From Lentibacter algarum (GTDB lineage Bacteria > Pseudomonadota > Alphaproteobacteria > Rhodobacterales > Rhodobacteraceae): DNA of 64,000 nucleotides. The first letter of the stretch is position 1, and every line of letters begins with the position of its first letter. Both the position numbers and the translations under genes were made by a program. Below are positions 37,983 through 47,185 of this stretch, piece by piece. The DNA is taken from the NCBI RefSeq assembly GCF_040580765.1, contig NZ_CP158687.1, positions 2,604,001-2,668,000 of the forward strand, written 5' to 3'. Under the pieces are notes generated by a model that was not told the DNA's origin, did not search any database, and saw only the letters and a list, made by a program, of their open reading frames with translations.

Positions 37983-38800
37983 TGACCCCGTCAAACCTCT
38001 TTGATCTCACAGGCAAGGTCGCCCTCGTCACGGGTGGCGCCACAGGTATTGGCCGCATGGCCGCCGAGGGCCTTGTCGCAGCAGGTGCGCGGGTTTTTAT
38101 CGCATCCCGCAAAGCTGAGGCCTGCGAGGCCGTTGCAGCGGAGCTGAACACCAAGGGATATTCAGGAACAGCTGAGGGCTTTGGCGGGGATGTGGCGACC
38201 GAAGAGGGCATCGCCGCTCTGGTGGCCGAGGTGCAGAGCCGCACAGATACACTTCACATCCTGATGAACAACGCAGGCCGCTCTTGGGGCGCACCAATGG
38301 GCCAGCACCCCTATGACGCTTGGGACAAGCTTCTCAAACTCAATGTGCAAGGCATGTTCCACCTAACACAATCACTCCTGCCCCTGCTCCTCAAAGCCGC
38401 CAGCCCTGAAGACCCCGCCCGCGTGGTCAATGTCGGCTCTGTCATGGGCGAGGTGCCCAAAGGCACAGCGACATATTCCTACGCCGTGTCCAAAGGAGCT
38501 GTGCACCACATGACCCGCGTGCTCTCAAACGACCTTGCTCCTGAGTTCATAACCGTCAACGCCATCGCACCTGGCCCCTTCCCCTCCAAGATGACAGACT
38601 TCGCTCTCGGCTCTGAAGAGGGCCGCGCAGAATCCGCCAAAGGCGTGCCACTTGGCCGCGTCGGTACAGCCGAAGACATCGCAGGCGCGCTCCAGTTTCT
38701 CTGTTCTCGCGCGGGGGCCTATGTCAGCGGCGCAATCCTGCCACTCTCAGGCGGAATGCAATCTGCCGCGCCGATCTCGATCTTCAACGAGGATCTCTAG
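37979..38800 (+). CDS. Short-chain dehydrogenase/reductase (acyl-CoA operon)
   Basis: 273 residues, classical SDR. TGGATGIG near 19-26, NNAG near 97-100, catalytic Ser in VNVGSVMG and YAVSK near 165-169. Probably a hydroxyacyl-CoA or ketone oxidoreductase. Overlaps the synthetase gene by ATGA and the MaoC gene by one base. Confidence 0.92.
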   Translation: MMTPSNLFDLTGKVALVTGGATGIGRMAAEGLVAAGARVFIASRKAEACEAVAAELNTKGYSGTAEGFGGDVATEEGIAALVAEVQSRTDTLHILMNNAGRSWGAPMGQHPYDAWDKLLKLNVQGMFHLTQSLLPLLLKAASPEDPARVVNVGSVMGEVPKGTATYSYAVSKGAVHHMTRVLSNDLAPEFITVNAIAPGPFPSKMTDFALGSEEGRAESAKGVPLGRVGTAEDIAGALQFLCSRAGAYVSGAILPLSGGMQSAAPISIFNEDL

Positions 38801-39264
38801 TGGCCAGCCAACTGACAGTAGAACAGATGCAGGCGCAGCTCGGCCAAAAGGTCGGCACAAGCCGCTGGTATGAGATGAGCGCTGCACGCATCAAGGCCTT
38901 CGCCGATGTGACTGAAGACTGGCAACCCATCCACCTTGATGACGCCGCAGGCGTTGCAAGCCCCTTTGGCAGCACGATTGCGCATGGTTTTCTGACGCTC
39001 TCGCTGCTCTCTGCCATGGTCTATGAAATGCCGGCTCTGCAAGGGGAAGCGATCGGGGTCAACTACGGCTTTGAGCGCGTGCGCTTCCTCTCGCCAGTGC
39101 CCACAGGCGCTCGCGTGCGCGGGCATTTTACATTGGCCGAGATATCCCTGCGGGCCGACGGTGGATATATGCTGACCTATGATGTCAGCGTCGAAATCGA
39201 AGGCCAAACAAAGCCAGCACTCGCCGCCCGCTGGCTTGGCCTACGCTATCTGGAGCGCGCTTAA
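38800..39264 (+). CDS. MaoC-type enoyl-CoA hydratase
   Basis: 154 residues with a GTG start that shares a base with the SDR stop (TAGTG). Hot-dog fold with the hydratase motif FADVTEDWQPIHLDD (Asp40, His45) and IAHGFLTLSLLS. Hydrates an enoyl-CoA or dehydrates a 3-hydroxyacyl-CoA. Stop overlaps the phosphatase start (TAATG). Confidence 0.93.
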   Translation: MASQLTVEQMQAQLGQKVGTSRWYEMSAARIKAFADVTEDWQPIHLDDAAGVASPFGSTIAHGFLTLSLLSAMVYEMPALQGEAIGVNYGFERVRFLSPVPTGARVRGHFTLAEISLRADGGYMLTYDVSVEIEGQTKPALAARWLGLRYLERA

Positions 39265-39929
39265 TGCCCACGCTCATTCTCATTCGCCATGCCCAAGCCA
39301 GCTTTGGGGCGGCTGATTATGACGAGCTCTCGGCGCTTGGCCATGAACAGTCCCGCGCGCTTGGACAAGCGCTCAAAGCACTTGGGATTGTCCCCGATGC
39401 TGTCTGCCTTGGCGCACAAAAACGCCACCGCCAAACGTGGGAGGGGATAAACCAAGCACTCGGGCATATCGTACCGCCACGCATCCTCCCAGGCTTCAAC
39501 GAGTTTGACTTTAGCGGTCTGCTTGAGGCGCGCTATGCTGGCCGCGCCCGCCCTGACAACCTGCACACAGAGCGCCGTGCGCATTTCAAAGCCCTGCGCG
39601 AAACGGTATTGGAGTGGCAGCAAGGTGAAATCAGCGATCCGCCCGAAAGCTACGCCGCCTTCGCCGCCCGCGTGCGCACAGCCCGCACCGAAGCGATGAG
39701 CGAAGGCCATGAGACTGTGCTTGTCGTTTCTTCAGGTGGCGCCATCGGCCAGACTGTGGGCGACGTCATGGGCGCGCCTGCCGACGCCATGATCCGGCTG
39801 CAACTCCAGATCAAGAACTGCGCCATGGCGAGGCTCATCGTGACGCCCCGTGCCGAACACCTGAGCACGTTCAACGAAACACCCCATATCACCGCCGCCA
39901 ATGAAGCGCGGCTGCTGACCTATAGCTGA
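39264..39929 (+). CDS. Histidine phosphatase family protein
   Basis: 221 residues. The catalytic LIRHAQ motif at 6-11, Arg in the LGAQKRHRQT segment and a late SSGGAIGQTVG segment fit the phosphoglycerate mutase/histidine phosphatase fold; in the usual SHGG position this protein has SSGG, so the second catalytic His is replaced. That may lower or alter activity. Its place next to an APH-fold kinase suggests a phospho-intermediate in the operon's pathway. Confidence 0.88.
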   Translation: MPTLILIRHAQASFGAADYDELSALGHEQSRALGQALKALGIVPDAVCLGAQKRHRQTWEGINQALGHIVPPRILPGFNEFDFSGLLEARYAGRARPDNLHTERRAHFKALRETVLEWQQGEISDPPESYAAFAARVRTARTEAMSEGHETVLVVSSGGAIGQTVGDVMGAPADAMIRLQLQIKNCAMARLIVTPRAEHLSTFNETPHITAANEARLLTYS

Positions 39930-39936
39930 GGCAAAA

Positions 39937-40968
39937 ATGACGGACGCAAACACACTTGATACAGAGGCGGTCAGCCAGTGGCTCAGCACTCATCTGGACG
40001 ACTTTTCAGGCCCGTTGACGGCCGAAAAATTTGCCCAAGGCCAATCCAACCCCACCTATCTGCTCAAAACCCCAACGCGTGATTACGTGCTGCGCCGCAA
40101 GCCCGCGGGGGTGTTGCTCAAGTCAGCGCACGCCGTAGAGCGCGAGTTTCGCGTGCAAAAGGCGCTGGCAGCCTCCAATGTTCCTGTCGCGCACATGCAT
40201 GTGCTTTGTGAAGACACAAGCGTGATCGGTTCGGCCTTTTATGTCATGGACGCCATCAAAGGCCGCAGCTTTGGCGAACCGACAATGCCCAGCCTCGCAC
40301 CCGCCGAACGCCACGCCGTTATTGATGAGATGAACCGCGTTCTGGCGGCAATCCATGACGTAGATATCACCGCTGCGGGCCTTGCCGACTATGGCCCTGA
40401 GGGCAATTACTACGCCCGCCAGATCAGCCGTTGGGCTCAGCAATACGAGGCCAGTCAGACCACCAAGATCCCAGATATGACTGCGCTTATCGACTGGCTG
40501 CAAAACAACATGCCCGAAGACGACGGCCAGCGCACCCTTGTGCACGGCGACTACCGCATCGACAATCTTCTCTTCGCTCCTGACAGCGCCCAGATCAGCG
40601 CTGTGCTTGATTGGGAGCTGTCCACAATAGGTCATCCCTACGCCGATCTGGCCGCTGTGATCATGCAATGGTCCATGCCCCAAGGCGCCGAGGGGCGCGG
40701 CCTTCTCGGGGTTGACCGCGCTGCCCACGGCCTGATGTCCGATGAAGAGTTCATCGCAGCCTACTGCGCGCGCCGTGGCCTTTCAGGCATCGACAATTTC
40801 GGCTTCTACCTGGCCTTCTCCTACTTCCGTATGGGCGCTATCCTGCAAGGCGTACTCAAGCGCGCGTTGGATGGCAACGCCTCCTCCCCTGACCAAGCCA
40901 AGCGCCTCGGCGCTTACGTTCCCGCCTTCGCCGAAGCGGGTCTCAAAGCCGCAAGGACTGTTACATGA
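39937..40968 (+). CDS. APH-fold phosphotransferase (ACAD10/LvaA-like)
   Basis: 343 residues. Brenner motif HGDYRIDN at 203-210, metal-binding DWE at 225-227, and a G-loop-like FAQGQSNPTYLL near 32-43. Members next to acyl-CoA genes phosphorylate hydroxyacyl groups: the mammalian ACAD10/11 kinase domain and Pseudomonas LvaA act on 4-hydroxyacyl-CoA. Here no acyl-CoA dehydrogenase accompanies it. Overlaps the thioesterase gene by ATGA. Confidence 0.9.
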   Translation: MTDANTLDTEAVSQWLSTHLDDFSGPLTAEKFAQGQSNPTYLLKTPTRDYVLRRKPAGVLLKSAHAVEREFRVQKALAASNVPVAHMHVLCEDTSVIGSAFYVMDAIKGRSFGEPTMPSLAPAERHAVIDEMNRVLAAIHDVDITAAGLADYGPEGNYYARQISRWAQQYEASQTTKIPDMTALIDWLQNNMPEDDGQRTLVHGDYRIDNLLFAPDSAQISAVLDWELSTIGHPYADLAAVIMQWSMPQGAEGRGLLGVDRAAHGLMSDEEFIAAYCARRGLSGIDNFGFYLAFSYFRMGAILQGVLKRALDGNASSPDQAKRLGAYVPAFAEAGLKAARTVT

Positions 40969-41381
40969 CCTCTCTTATCGAAGCTCCATACCCCTTTCAG
41001 GAAACTCTCGGGTTTACCGTCACAGATTGGTCAGATGGCGCCTGCACACTGACCCAGCCGCTCCATGATCATCTTGGCAATCGCTATCACATCCTCCATG
41101 GCGGCGTGCATGCAACTCTGCTCGACACAGCCATGGGCTTTGCCGTTGCCTATACGGGTGATCCAGATCTGCGCCAGCTCGTTATGACCCTCTCGCTCAA
41201 CGTCAATTACCTCGGTGTTGCCACGGGTGAGGCCGTCACAGCCACTGGGCGCAAGACAGGCGGAGGCCGAAAAACAGCCTTCGCTTCGGGCGAGCTTCAT
41301 GACAGCACAGGCGCGCTTATCGCGACAGCCACAGCCGTGTTCCGCTATCGCGGCACAGAACAAAGGACAGAGACCAAATGA
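40965..41381 (+). CDS. PaaI-type hot-dog thioesterase
   Basis: 138 residues. The conserved LHGGVHATLLDTAMGFAV segment with catalytic Asp, and a ending strand VFRYRG, fit the 4HBT/PaaI family. Would release CoA from a product or stalled thioester. Overlaps both neighbours by ATGA. Confidence 0.92.
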   Translation: MTSLIEAPYPFQETLGFTVTDWSDGACTLTQPLHDHLGNRYHILHGGVHATLLDTAMGFAVAYTGDPDLRQLVMTLSLNVNYLGVATGEAVTATGRKTGGGRKTAFASGELHDSTGALIATATAVFRYRGTEQRTETK

Positions 41382-42418
41382 GCGACACGATGCAGCAAAT
41401 GACCCTTGCCGCCCGCCCCGTCGGCGCGCCTAAGGACAGCGACTTCGCTTTGGTCGAAAAACCACTGCCAATACCTGCAGAAGGCGAAGTGCTTGTGCGC
41501 CTCCATGCTTTCTCGCTTGATCCCTACATGCGCGGACGCATGGACGATGCCAAGAGCTACGCTGCCCCCGTGCCCATAGGCGGCGTCATGGAAGCGGGTG
41601 GTGTTGGAGAAGTCATTGCCTCCCAGTCCCCGCACTTTACTGTGGGCGATATGGCCTTTGGTATGTTCGGCTGGGCAAGTCACGGATGCCTCCCTGCCAA
41701 CCAGATGCGCAAACTCGATGATACGCTGCCAACGTCAACAGCCCTTGGCGTCCTCGGAATGCCGGGCTTCACAGGATGGTACGGCCTCACACAGCTGGGC
41801 CGCCCCAAAGCAGGGGAAACCCTCGTTGTCGCGGCTGCAACAGGCCCTGTCGGCTCCATGGTTGGCCAAATGGCCAAAGCGCGCGGCCTCCGCACCGTCG
41901 CTATCGCAGGCGGCGCAGACAAATGTGCGCTGGCGCTTGAGAAGTTTGGCTTTGACGCGGCAATCGACCACCATGCACATGAAAATGCCAGCAGCTTGCG
42001 CAAAGCCATTGCAGAAGCGGCCCCCAAAGGCATTGATATCTACTTTGAAAATGTCGGCGGCAAAGTCTTTGAAGCCGTGCTGCCCCTGATGAACACCTTC
42101 GGGCGCATTCCCGTGTGCGGGATGATCTCAGGCTACAACGCAGGCGCGCTCGGCGGCGGAGCTGTCGCGGAGGGGCCAGACAGGCTTCCCGTGCTCTGGC
42201 GCTCCATTCTGGTCAAGCAGATGTCGGTGAATGGCTTTATCATCTCAAACCACTATGATGAGTATCCCACCTTCCTCAAAGAGGTCGCACCGCTCGTCGC
42301 CACAGGCCAGCTTGCTTACCTCGAAGATATCGTCGAGGGGCTTGAAAATGCCCCCCGCGCCTTCATGGGGCTTCTGGAAGGGCGCAATATAGGCAAGCAA
42401 ATCGTCAAGCTGACCTGA
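41378..42418 (+). CDS. MDR-family NADP oxidoreductase (CurA/PTGR type)
   Basis: 346 residues, zinc-free medium-chain reductase. N-terminal DPYMRGRMDDAKSY, cofactor motif AATGPVGSMVGQ near 150-161, ENVGGKVFEAVLPLM and the C-terminal LLEGRNIGKQIVKL match the prostaglandin-reductase/CurA group that reduces alpha,beta-unsaturated ketones or aldehydes. Last gene of the acyl-CoA operon. Confidence 0.92.
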   Translation: MSDTMQQMTLAARPVGAPKDSDFALVEKPLPIPAEGEVLVRLHAFSLDPYMRGRMDDAKSYAAPVPIGGVMEAGGVGEVIASQSPHFTVGDMAFGMFGWASHGCLPANQMRKLDDTLPTSTALGVLGMPGFTGWYGLTQLGRPKAGETLVVAAATGPVGSMVGQMAKARGLRTVAIAGGADKCALALEKFGFDAAIDHHAHENASSLRKAIAEAAPKGIDIYFENVGGKVFEAVLPLMNTFGRIPVCGMISGYNAGALGGGAVAEGPDRLPVLWRSILVKQMSVNGFIISNHYDEYPTFLKEVAPLVATGQLAYLEDIVEGLENAPRAFMGLLEGRNIGKQIVKLT

Positions 42419-42486
42419 GCAAATCACCCGCTGGGTCTGCCGCCTCAAAACGCCGCAGACCCCGCCACATTCTCGCCACAATGCAG

Positions 42487-42521
42487 CATCTAGGGGGTCT
42501 TCCCCCAAGGACCACTAGATG
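42487..42521. other. Two-tier hairpin after the acyl-CoA operon
   Basis: Outer arms CATCTAG (42487-42493) and CTAGATG (42515-42521); inner hairpin GGGGG, TCTT, CCCCC. No T run, so a terminator is possible but not clear. Confidence 0.45.
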
Positions 42522-42557
42522 TGCCGAAAATTCATCGACTCCAGCATAAAATGAAAA

Positions 42558-42597
42558 CTTTATTCAATAGCGGCGATATGTTAGCCTTTATTCAATA
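42558..42597. repeat. 12-bp direct repeat upstream of dac
   Basis: CTTTATTCAATA at 42558-42569 and again at 42586-42597, 28 bases apart, in the AT-rich leader of the D,D-carboxypeptidase gene. Could be a promoter-proximal regulator site or chance in AT-rich sequence. Confidence 0.4.
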
Positions 42598-42650
42598 AAT
42601 TCGTCAGCCGAGAAAATCGGCGGCATCTGAGGCAGAAAAAGGCAAGAGCT

Positions 42651-44072
42651 GTGAGACAGTGTATCTCTATGGTCCGTTTGGGCCAGATCTTCTTTGCATG
42701 GATAATGATGCTGATTGCGCTTCCAATGGCCGCGGTCGCAGCACCCTATGCTGCACTGGTCATGGACGCGAGAACAGGCGAAGTTCTGCACTCCGAAAAC
42801 GCTGACACGCGCCTTCACCCCGCCTCTCTCACCAAAATGATGACGCTGTACATCGCTTTTGAAGCGGTCGAAAAAGGCGAGATCAGCCTCGACACAAACA
42901 TCCGCGTTTCCAAGAACGCAGCCTCCGAGCCGCCGTCCAAGCTCGGGCTTCAGGCAGGCCAGCGCATCAAGCTACGCCACTGCATCCGCGCTGCGGCCAT
43001 CAAATCCGCCAATGACTGCGCCACCGCCATCGGCGAGGCTATCTCAGGGTCGGAGGCCAAGTTTGCCCGCCGCATGAACCGCACAGCTCTTGCCCTCGGC
43101 ATGACCCGCACAACCTTTAAAAACGCACACGGGCTCACAGAAAGCGGACACATGTCGACAGCGCGTGACATGAGCATTCTTGGCCGTCACGTGCTCTATG
43201 ACTACCCCGAGTATTACAACCTCTTTTCGCGCAGAACCGCTGACGCAGGCATCCGCGAAGTCGCCAACACAAACCGCCGCCTTCTCGCCGCCTACAAAGG
43301 CGCCGACGGGATCAAGACGGGATACACCCGTGCAGCTGGCTTCAACCTCGTGTCCTCTGCCCAGCGCGGCAACGAGCGTATCATTGCCACGGTCTTTGGC
43401 GGCCGCTCCACAGCCACACGCAACGCCCGCATCGCTGAACTGCTAGACCTTGGCTTCCGCAAAGCGCCAAGCCGCGCGCGGATCAACAAGCCCGACACGC
43501 CTGACTACGGCACAGAGACAGGCCCGCTGATCGCCGACAATGGCGGCTCAAACGACGGCAAAGCTGGCAAAACCATTCGCTTGATCACTGCGGTCAAAAC
43601 AAGCCTGCGGCCACAAATGCGCCCAATGGCAGAGCCTGAACCTGTGCTTGTGGCGATGAAGGACGATATAAAAGAAGCTCTGCAACAGGCCCAAGCCGCA
43701 AATATCGTGGTCGCGCCCTCCGTCAAGCCCGAAGCTCGGCCGACCGATCTGGTCCTTGCCTCCGTTCAAAGCTCTGTTCAGCCCCGAGCCGCGGTACAGC
43801 CACGTGAAGTGGTCACCCGCCTCTCGACATCGGGTGGCAAACACTGGGGTATCAACGTGGGCCGCTTCAACTCACGCTATCAAGCCGAGCGCGCCCTGCT
43901 CAAGACGGCCCTCAACGAGATGGAAACCCTCGATGGCTCTCTGCGCAGTGTTGTGAAACGTCCCAAAGGCTTTGAAGCAAACTTCAACGGCCTGACGCGC
44001 GAAAGGGCAGAAACTGCCTGCCGCCGGCTTCAGGCGCGCAATGTCACGTGCTTCATGATGGGTCCAGGCTAA
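42651..44072 (+). CDS. D-alanyl-D-alanine carboxypeptidase with C-terminal SPOR domain
   Basis: 473 residues from GTG 42651 (AAGGCAAGAG upstream; ATG 42669 is a poorer alternative). Signal peptide about 1-31. S11 penicillin-binding fold: SxxK in HPASLTKM, SxN in KSANDCA, KTG in IKTGYTRAAG. A long linker leads to a SPOR domain at about 393-473 (KHWGINVGRFNSRYQAERAL), which binds denuded glycan at the septum. Trims pentapeptides in the periplasm. Confidence 0.94.
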   Translation: MRQCISMVRLGQIFFAWIMMLIALPMAAVAAPYAALVMDARTGEVLHSENADTRLHPASLTKMMTLYIAFEAVEKGEISLDTNIRVSKNAASEPPSKLGLQAGQRIKLRHCIRAAAIKSANDCATAIGEAISGSEAKFARRMNRTALALGMTRTTFKNAHGLTESGHMSTARDMSILGRHVLYDYPEYYNLFSRRTADAGIREVANTNRRLLAAYKGADGIKTGYTRAAGFNLVSSAQRGNERIIATVFGGRSTATRNARIAELLDLGFRKAPSRARINKPDTPDYGTETGPLIADNGGSNDGKAGKTIRLITAVKTSLRPQMRPMAEPEPVLVAMKDDIKEALQQAQAANIVVAPSVKPEARPTDLVLASVQSSVQPRAAVQPREVVTRLSTSGGKHWGINVGRFNSRYQAERALLKTALNEMETLDGSLRSVVKRPKGFEANFNGLTRERAETACRRLQARNVTCFMMGPG

Positions 44073-44124
44073 GCCTGCCGAAGGCGCAGAACCGACACAC
44101 AAACTTAAGCTCAGTCCGTCCGGC

Positions 44125-44286
44125 CTAGTCTTGCTTGGGCTTGTTGTCGTACTCGTCTGACAAGATGCGGCGCGCATCCCCCTCTGGGTCGTCATACTGG
44201 TCGGTCTTGAGCGTAAAGATAAAGAAGCCGAGCCCGACAGCACCCAAGATCAAAGAGATCGGGATCAGATAACTCAGAATATTCAA
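44125..44286 (-). CDS. ccoS: cbb3 oxidase maturation protein CcoS
   Basis: 53 residues starting at TTG, with AGAGGA six bases upstream, three bases beyond the ccoI stop. MNILSYLIPISLILGAVGLG gives one membrane segment, then FFIFTLKTDQYDDPEGDARR, a typical CcoS pattern in which the charged tail follows the TM. Needed for cofactor insertion in cbb3 oxidase. Missed by an ATG-only search. Confidence 0.92.
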   Translation of the reverse strand: MNILSYLIPISLILGAVGLGFFIFTLKTDQYDDPEGDARRILSDEYDNKPKQD

Positions 44287-44289
44287 ATC

Positions 44290-46467
44290 CTATCCTCTCA
44301 GACGCAAAGCATTGAGCGAAACTGTGATCGAGGAGGTCGACATCGCCAAAGCCGCGATGAGCGGCGTCGCCATCCCCGCTACAGCCAGCGGTACCGCGAT
44401 AATATTGTAAATCGTCGCGATCTGGAAGTTCTCTTTGATACGGCGCACAGCAGAGCGCGCTGTTTCTGTCGCTTCGGCGATGGGTGCAAGATTTCCGCCC
44501 AACAGTACAATATCGCTGGCCACACGGGCCGCATCCAAGGCACTCGCAGGCGAGATCGAGACATGCGCCGCCGTAAGTGCCGCCGTATCGTTCAGCCCGT
44601 CCCCGACCATCAGGACATGGTGGCCCTCTGCCGCGAGCGCCGCGATACGCTCAGCTTTGTCACGCGGCAGTGCTTCGGCAATCCATGTTTCAATACCGAG
44701 CCGCGCTGCCATCGCCTCAACGGCAAGGCGCGTATCCCCTGACATCAAGATCACGTTTTTCCCCGAAGCCTTAAGCGCGCTCACAGCCTCTTCTGCGCCT
44801 GCGCGCAAACTGTCGGCAAATTCAAAAGCCACCGCTGGGCCTTCGCCACGTTGCAGCCAGCTGCTGGTCTGCTCACCCGCGTCTGCGCCAACCCACGCGG
44901 CACGCCCAAGACGGACGCGCTGCCCATCAAGCAAACCCTCCGCCCCATAACCGGGAACCTCGCTCTGCGCAGTCAGCACCACAGGCGTTACACCCGTCGC
45001 TTTGCCCGCCGCCCAGATCGCGCGCGAAAGCGGATGTGAAGACCCTTCCGCAAGCGCCATAGCAAGCGCCATATCTTGCCGCGAGATCGTCGCTCCATTG
45101 GTCAGCTCAGGTGTGCCCTCAGTCAGCGTACCTGTCTTGTCAAAAACAACAGTATCAACCTGCGCCAAACGCTCCATCGCAGTCTCATGCTTGATCAGCA
45201 TCCCCTTGCGAAACAGCTTGCCGCTCGCCGCCGTGGTCACTGCAGGCACAGCAAGCCCAAGCGCACAGGGACAGGTGATGATAAGAACAGCCGCAGCGAT
45301 ATTGAGCGCAACGCGCATGTCACCAGAGTAAAGCAACCAGCCCAGAAAAGCCAAAGCAGACAGGATATGAACCCCGGGTGCATAGAGCTTGGCCGCCGCA
45401 TCCGCCAGCGAGGTGTATTTTGAGCGGCCAGACTCAGCGATCGCCACCAAGTCCGCCATACGGTGCAAGGATGTCTCCTCGCCCACCGCGGTGGCGCGCA
45501 CTTTCAATGGCCCTGTCAGGTTCGCTTCACCCGCCGAAACAGCTTGGCCCACACCCGCAAACACAGGTACGCTCTCCCCCGTCAGCAGCGAGCGGTCGAG
45601 CTCACTCTGCCCCTCGACGATTTCGCCGTCCACAGGCATCCGTCCACCAGGGCGCACCAGAATAACGTCACCAAGGCGTAGCTCAGCCGTCGGCAGCTCG
45701 CGTTCTTCCCCGTCGATCAAGAGAGTCACGCGCGGCACTTCAAGCGCGGCAAGCTCCTCCGCCGCCGAACGTGCAATCGCCCGTGTGCGGTGATCAAGAT
45801 ACCGCCCAGCAAGCAGGAAAAACGTCAGCGCCAAGGCCGCGTCGAAATAAGCATGCGCCCCCGAAAGCGTTGTCTCCCAAAGGGAGGTCACAACCGCCAG
45901 CACAATCGCCAGCGTGATCGGCACATCCATGTTGAGGTGGCCATGCTTGAGGACACTCCAAGCGCTGCGATAAAACGGCTGCCCCGAAAACAACACCGTC
46001 GGAAGCGTAATCGCCGCCGATATCCAGTGGAACATATCCCGCGTGGCATCCGCTGCCCCCGACCAGACCGAAACACTCAAAAGCATGACATTCATAGCTG
46101 CAAAACCCGCCACAGCCAGCCGCATCAAAAGCTCGCGGCCTGCCTTGTCGGTTTCCGTCGCACTCAGCGTCCCTGCGTCAAGCTCATGCGCCTCGTAGCC
46201 TATCTCGCCAAGCACCTCGACGAGCTGTCGCGCGCTCACGTCTTTCTCAGCTTCAATCGTTGCCCGCTTCAACGTTAGGTTTACGCGGGCACTCTTGACC
46301 CCAGGCTCCGCCGCAAGCCGCCGTTCAACCGCAGAAATACAGGCGGCGCAGTGGATCGTTGGCAAAGACAGAGCAAGCCGCGCATCTTTCTGCGCGGCAC
46401 GTTCGGCCAAGTCTTCCGCGGCAGGCGCCGCAGAGCAGGCAGGACAGGCTGAGATACCAGTACTCAC
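44290..46467 (-). CDS. ccoI: Copper-exporting P-type ATPase for cbb3 assembly
   Basis: 725 residues. N-terminal metal-binding HCAAC (Cys40, Cys43), membrane CPC at 399-401, phosphorylation site DKTGT at 443-447, and GDGLNDTAAL near 620. This FixI/CcoI form sends copper to the cbb3 oxidase. Part of ccoGHIS; ten bases after ccoH. Confidence 0.96.
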   Translation of the reverse strand: MSTGISACPACSAAPAAEDLAERAAQKDARLALSLPTIHCAACISAVERRLAAEPGVKSARVNLTLKRATIEAEKDVSARQLVEVLGEIGYEAHELDAGTLSATETDKAGRELLMRLAVAGFAAMNVMLLSVSVWSGAADATRDMFHWISAAITLPTVLFSGQPFYRSAWSVLKHGHLNMDVPITLAIVLAVVTSLWETTLSGAHAYFDAALALTFFLLAGRYLDHRTRAIARSAAEELAALEVPRVTLLIDGEERELPTAELRLGDVILVRPGGRMPVDGEIVEGQSELDRSLLTGESVPVFAGVGQAVSAGEANLTGPLKVRATAVGEETSLHRMADLVAIAESGRSKYTSLADAAAKLYAPGVHILSALAFLGWLLYSGDMRVALNIAAAVLIITCPCALGLAVPAVTTAASGKLFRKGMLIKHETAMERLAQVDTVVFDKTGTLTEGTPELTNGATISRQDMALAMALAEGSSHPLSRAIWAAGKATGVTPVVLTAQSEVPGYGAEGLLDGQRVRLGRAAWVGADAGEQTSSWLQRGEGPAVAFEFADSLRAGAEEAVSALKASGKNVILMSGDTRLAVEAMAARLGIETWIAEALPRDKAERIAALAAEGHHVLMVGDGLNDTAALTAAHVSISPASALDAARVASDIVLLGGNLAPIAEATETARSAVRRIKENFQIATIYNIIAVPLAVAGMATPLIAALAMSTSSITVSLNALRLRG

Positions 46468-46477
46468 GCGTGGCTCC

Positions 46478-47185
46478 TTACTTCTTCACATGCAAAACAA
46501 GCCGACGGCTGTACAGCGTGCCGTCTTCGGCTGTGGCGGTCATCCGGATGTTCCAGTTGCCCCGTGCGAGCGTCACAGGCGCCACAAAAGCTTTGCCATC
46601 ATGCGTAAACTCAAGCACCTGATCATCCTTGATCTGGGTTGCGCGCCCCAATATCGCTTCCATTTCGGTTGGATAGACAGGGGCGCCGTCTGGCCCATTC
46701 ATAACAAGCCGCAAGATACCGTCTTCGGCACTGGCGCTCACATCCCAGCCCAAGGCCTCTTGCGCGGCCTTGCGTTTGTTAAACTCTTGGCTCGCGACAT
46801 AGGAGTTTTTCACTTCCAGCCCTGGGAAAGTGGCGACAGCATTATAGGCCAACGCCAGATTGACGCCGATAATCGTTGTGAAGGCCAAGAGCACAGTCAC
46901 AAACATATGCCCTCCCATGAACTGCCCCACACGCGTCACTGACGAGCCAATCACAGTGGCCGCGGCAACACCCCAGAACATAATCGCCAGAAAGAATGGC
47001 AAAATCATCCAAGAGTATTCTCCAAAAGACACGCCCAGCCCGACCAACACTTTGTTCAGCTGAAGCCCGAGCCAGTAGCCACCGTATAATCCAACAAGAT
47101 TGGCAGCGAGCCCGAGCAAAAACAGAGCGGCAAAATAGAGAAAGCCTTTTCCGCCTGATTTAGGTGTTGCGACAGCAGCGTTCAT
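46478..47185 (-). CDS. ccoH: FixH/CcoH protein with extra N-terminal membrane region
   Basis: 235 residues against about 150-170 in usual FixH. The normal FixH core starts near residue 90 (MGGHMFVTVLLAFTTIIGVNLALAYNAVATF, then PGLEVKNSYVAS). The first 90 residues add two membrane segments (about 15-38 and 58-78). The start overlaps the ccoG stop by ATGA, which supports translation of the whole frame. Stabilises CcoI and helps assemble the cbb3 oxidase. Confidence 0.88.
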   Translation of the reverse strand: MNAAVATPKSGGKGFLYFAALFLLGLAANLVGLYGGYWLGLQLNKVLVGLGVSFGEYSWMILPFFLAIMFWGVAAATVIGSSVTRVGQFMGGHMFVTVLLAFTTIIGVNLALAYNAVATFPGLEVKNSYVASQEFNKRKAAQEALGWDVSASAEDGILRLVMNGPDGAPVYPTEMEAILGRATQIKDDQVLEFTHDGKAFVAPVTLARGNWNIRMTATAEDGTLYSRRLVLHVKK

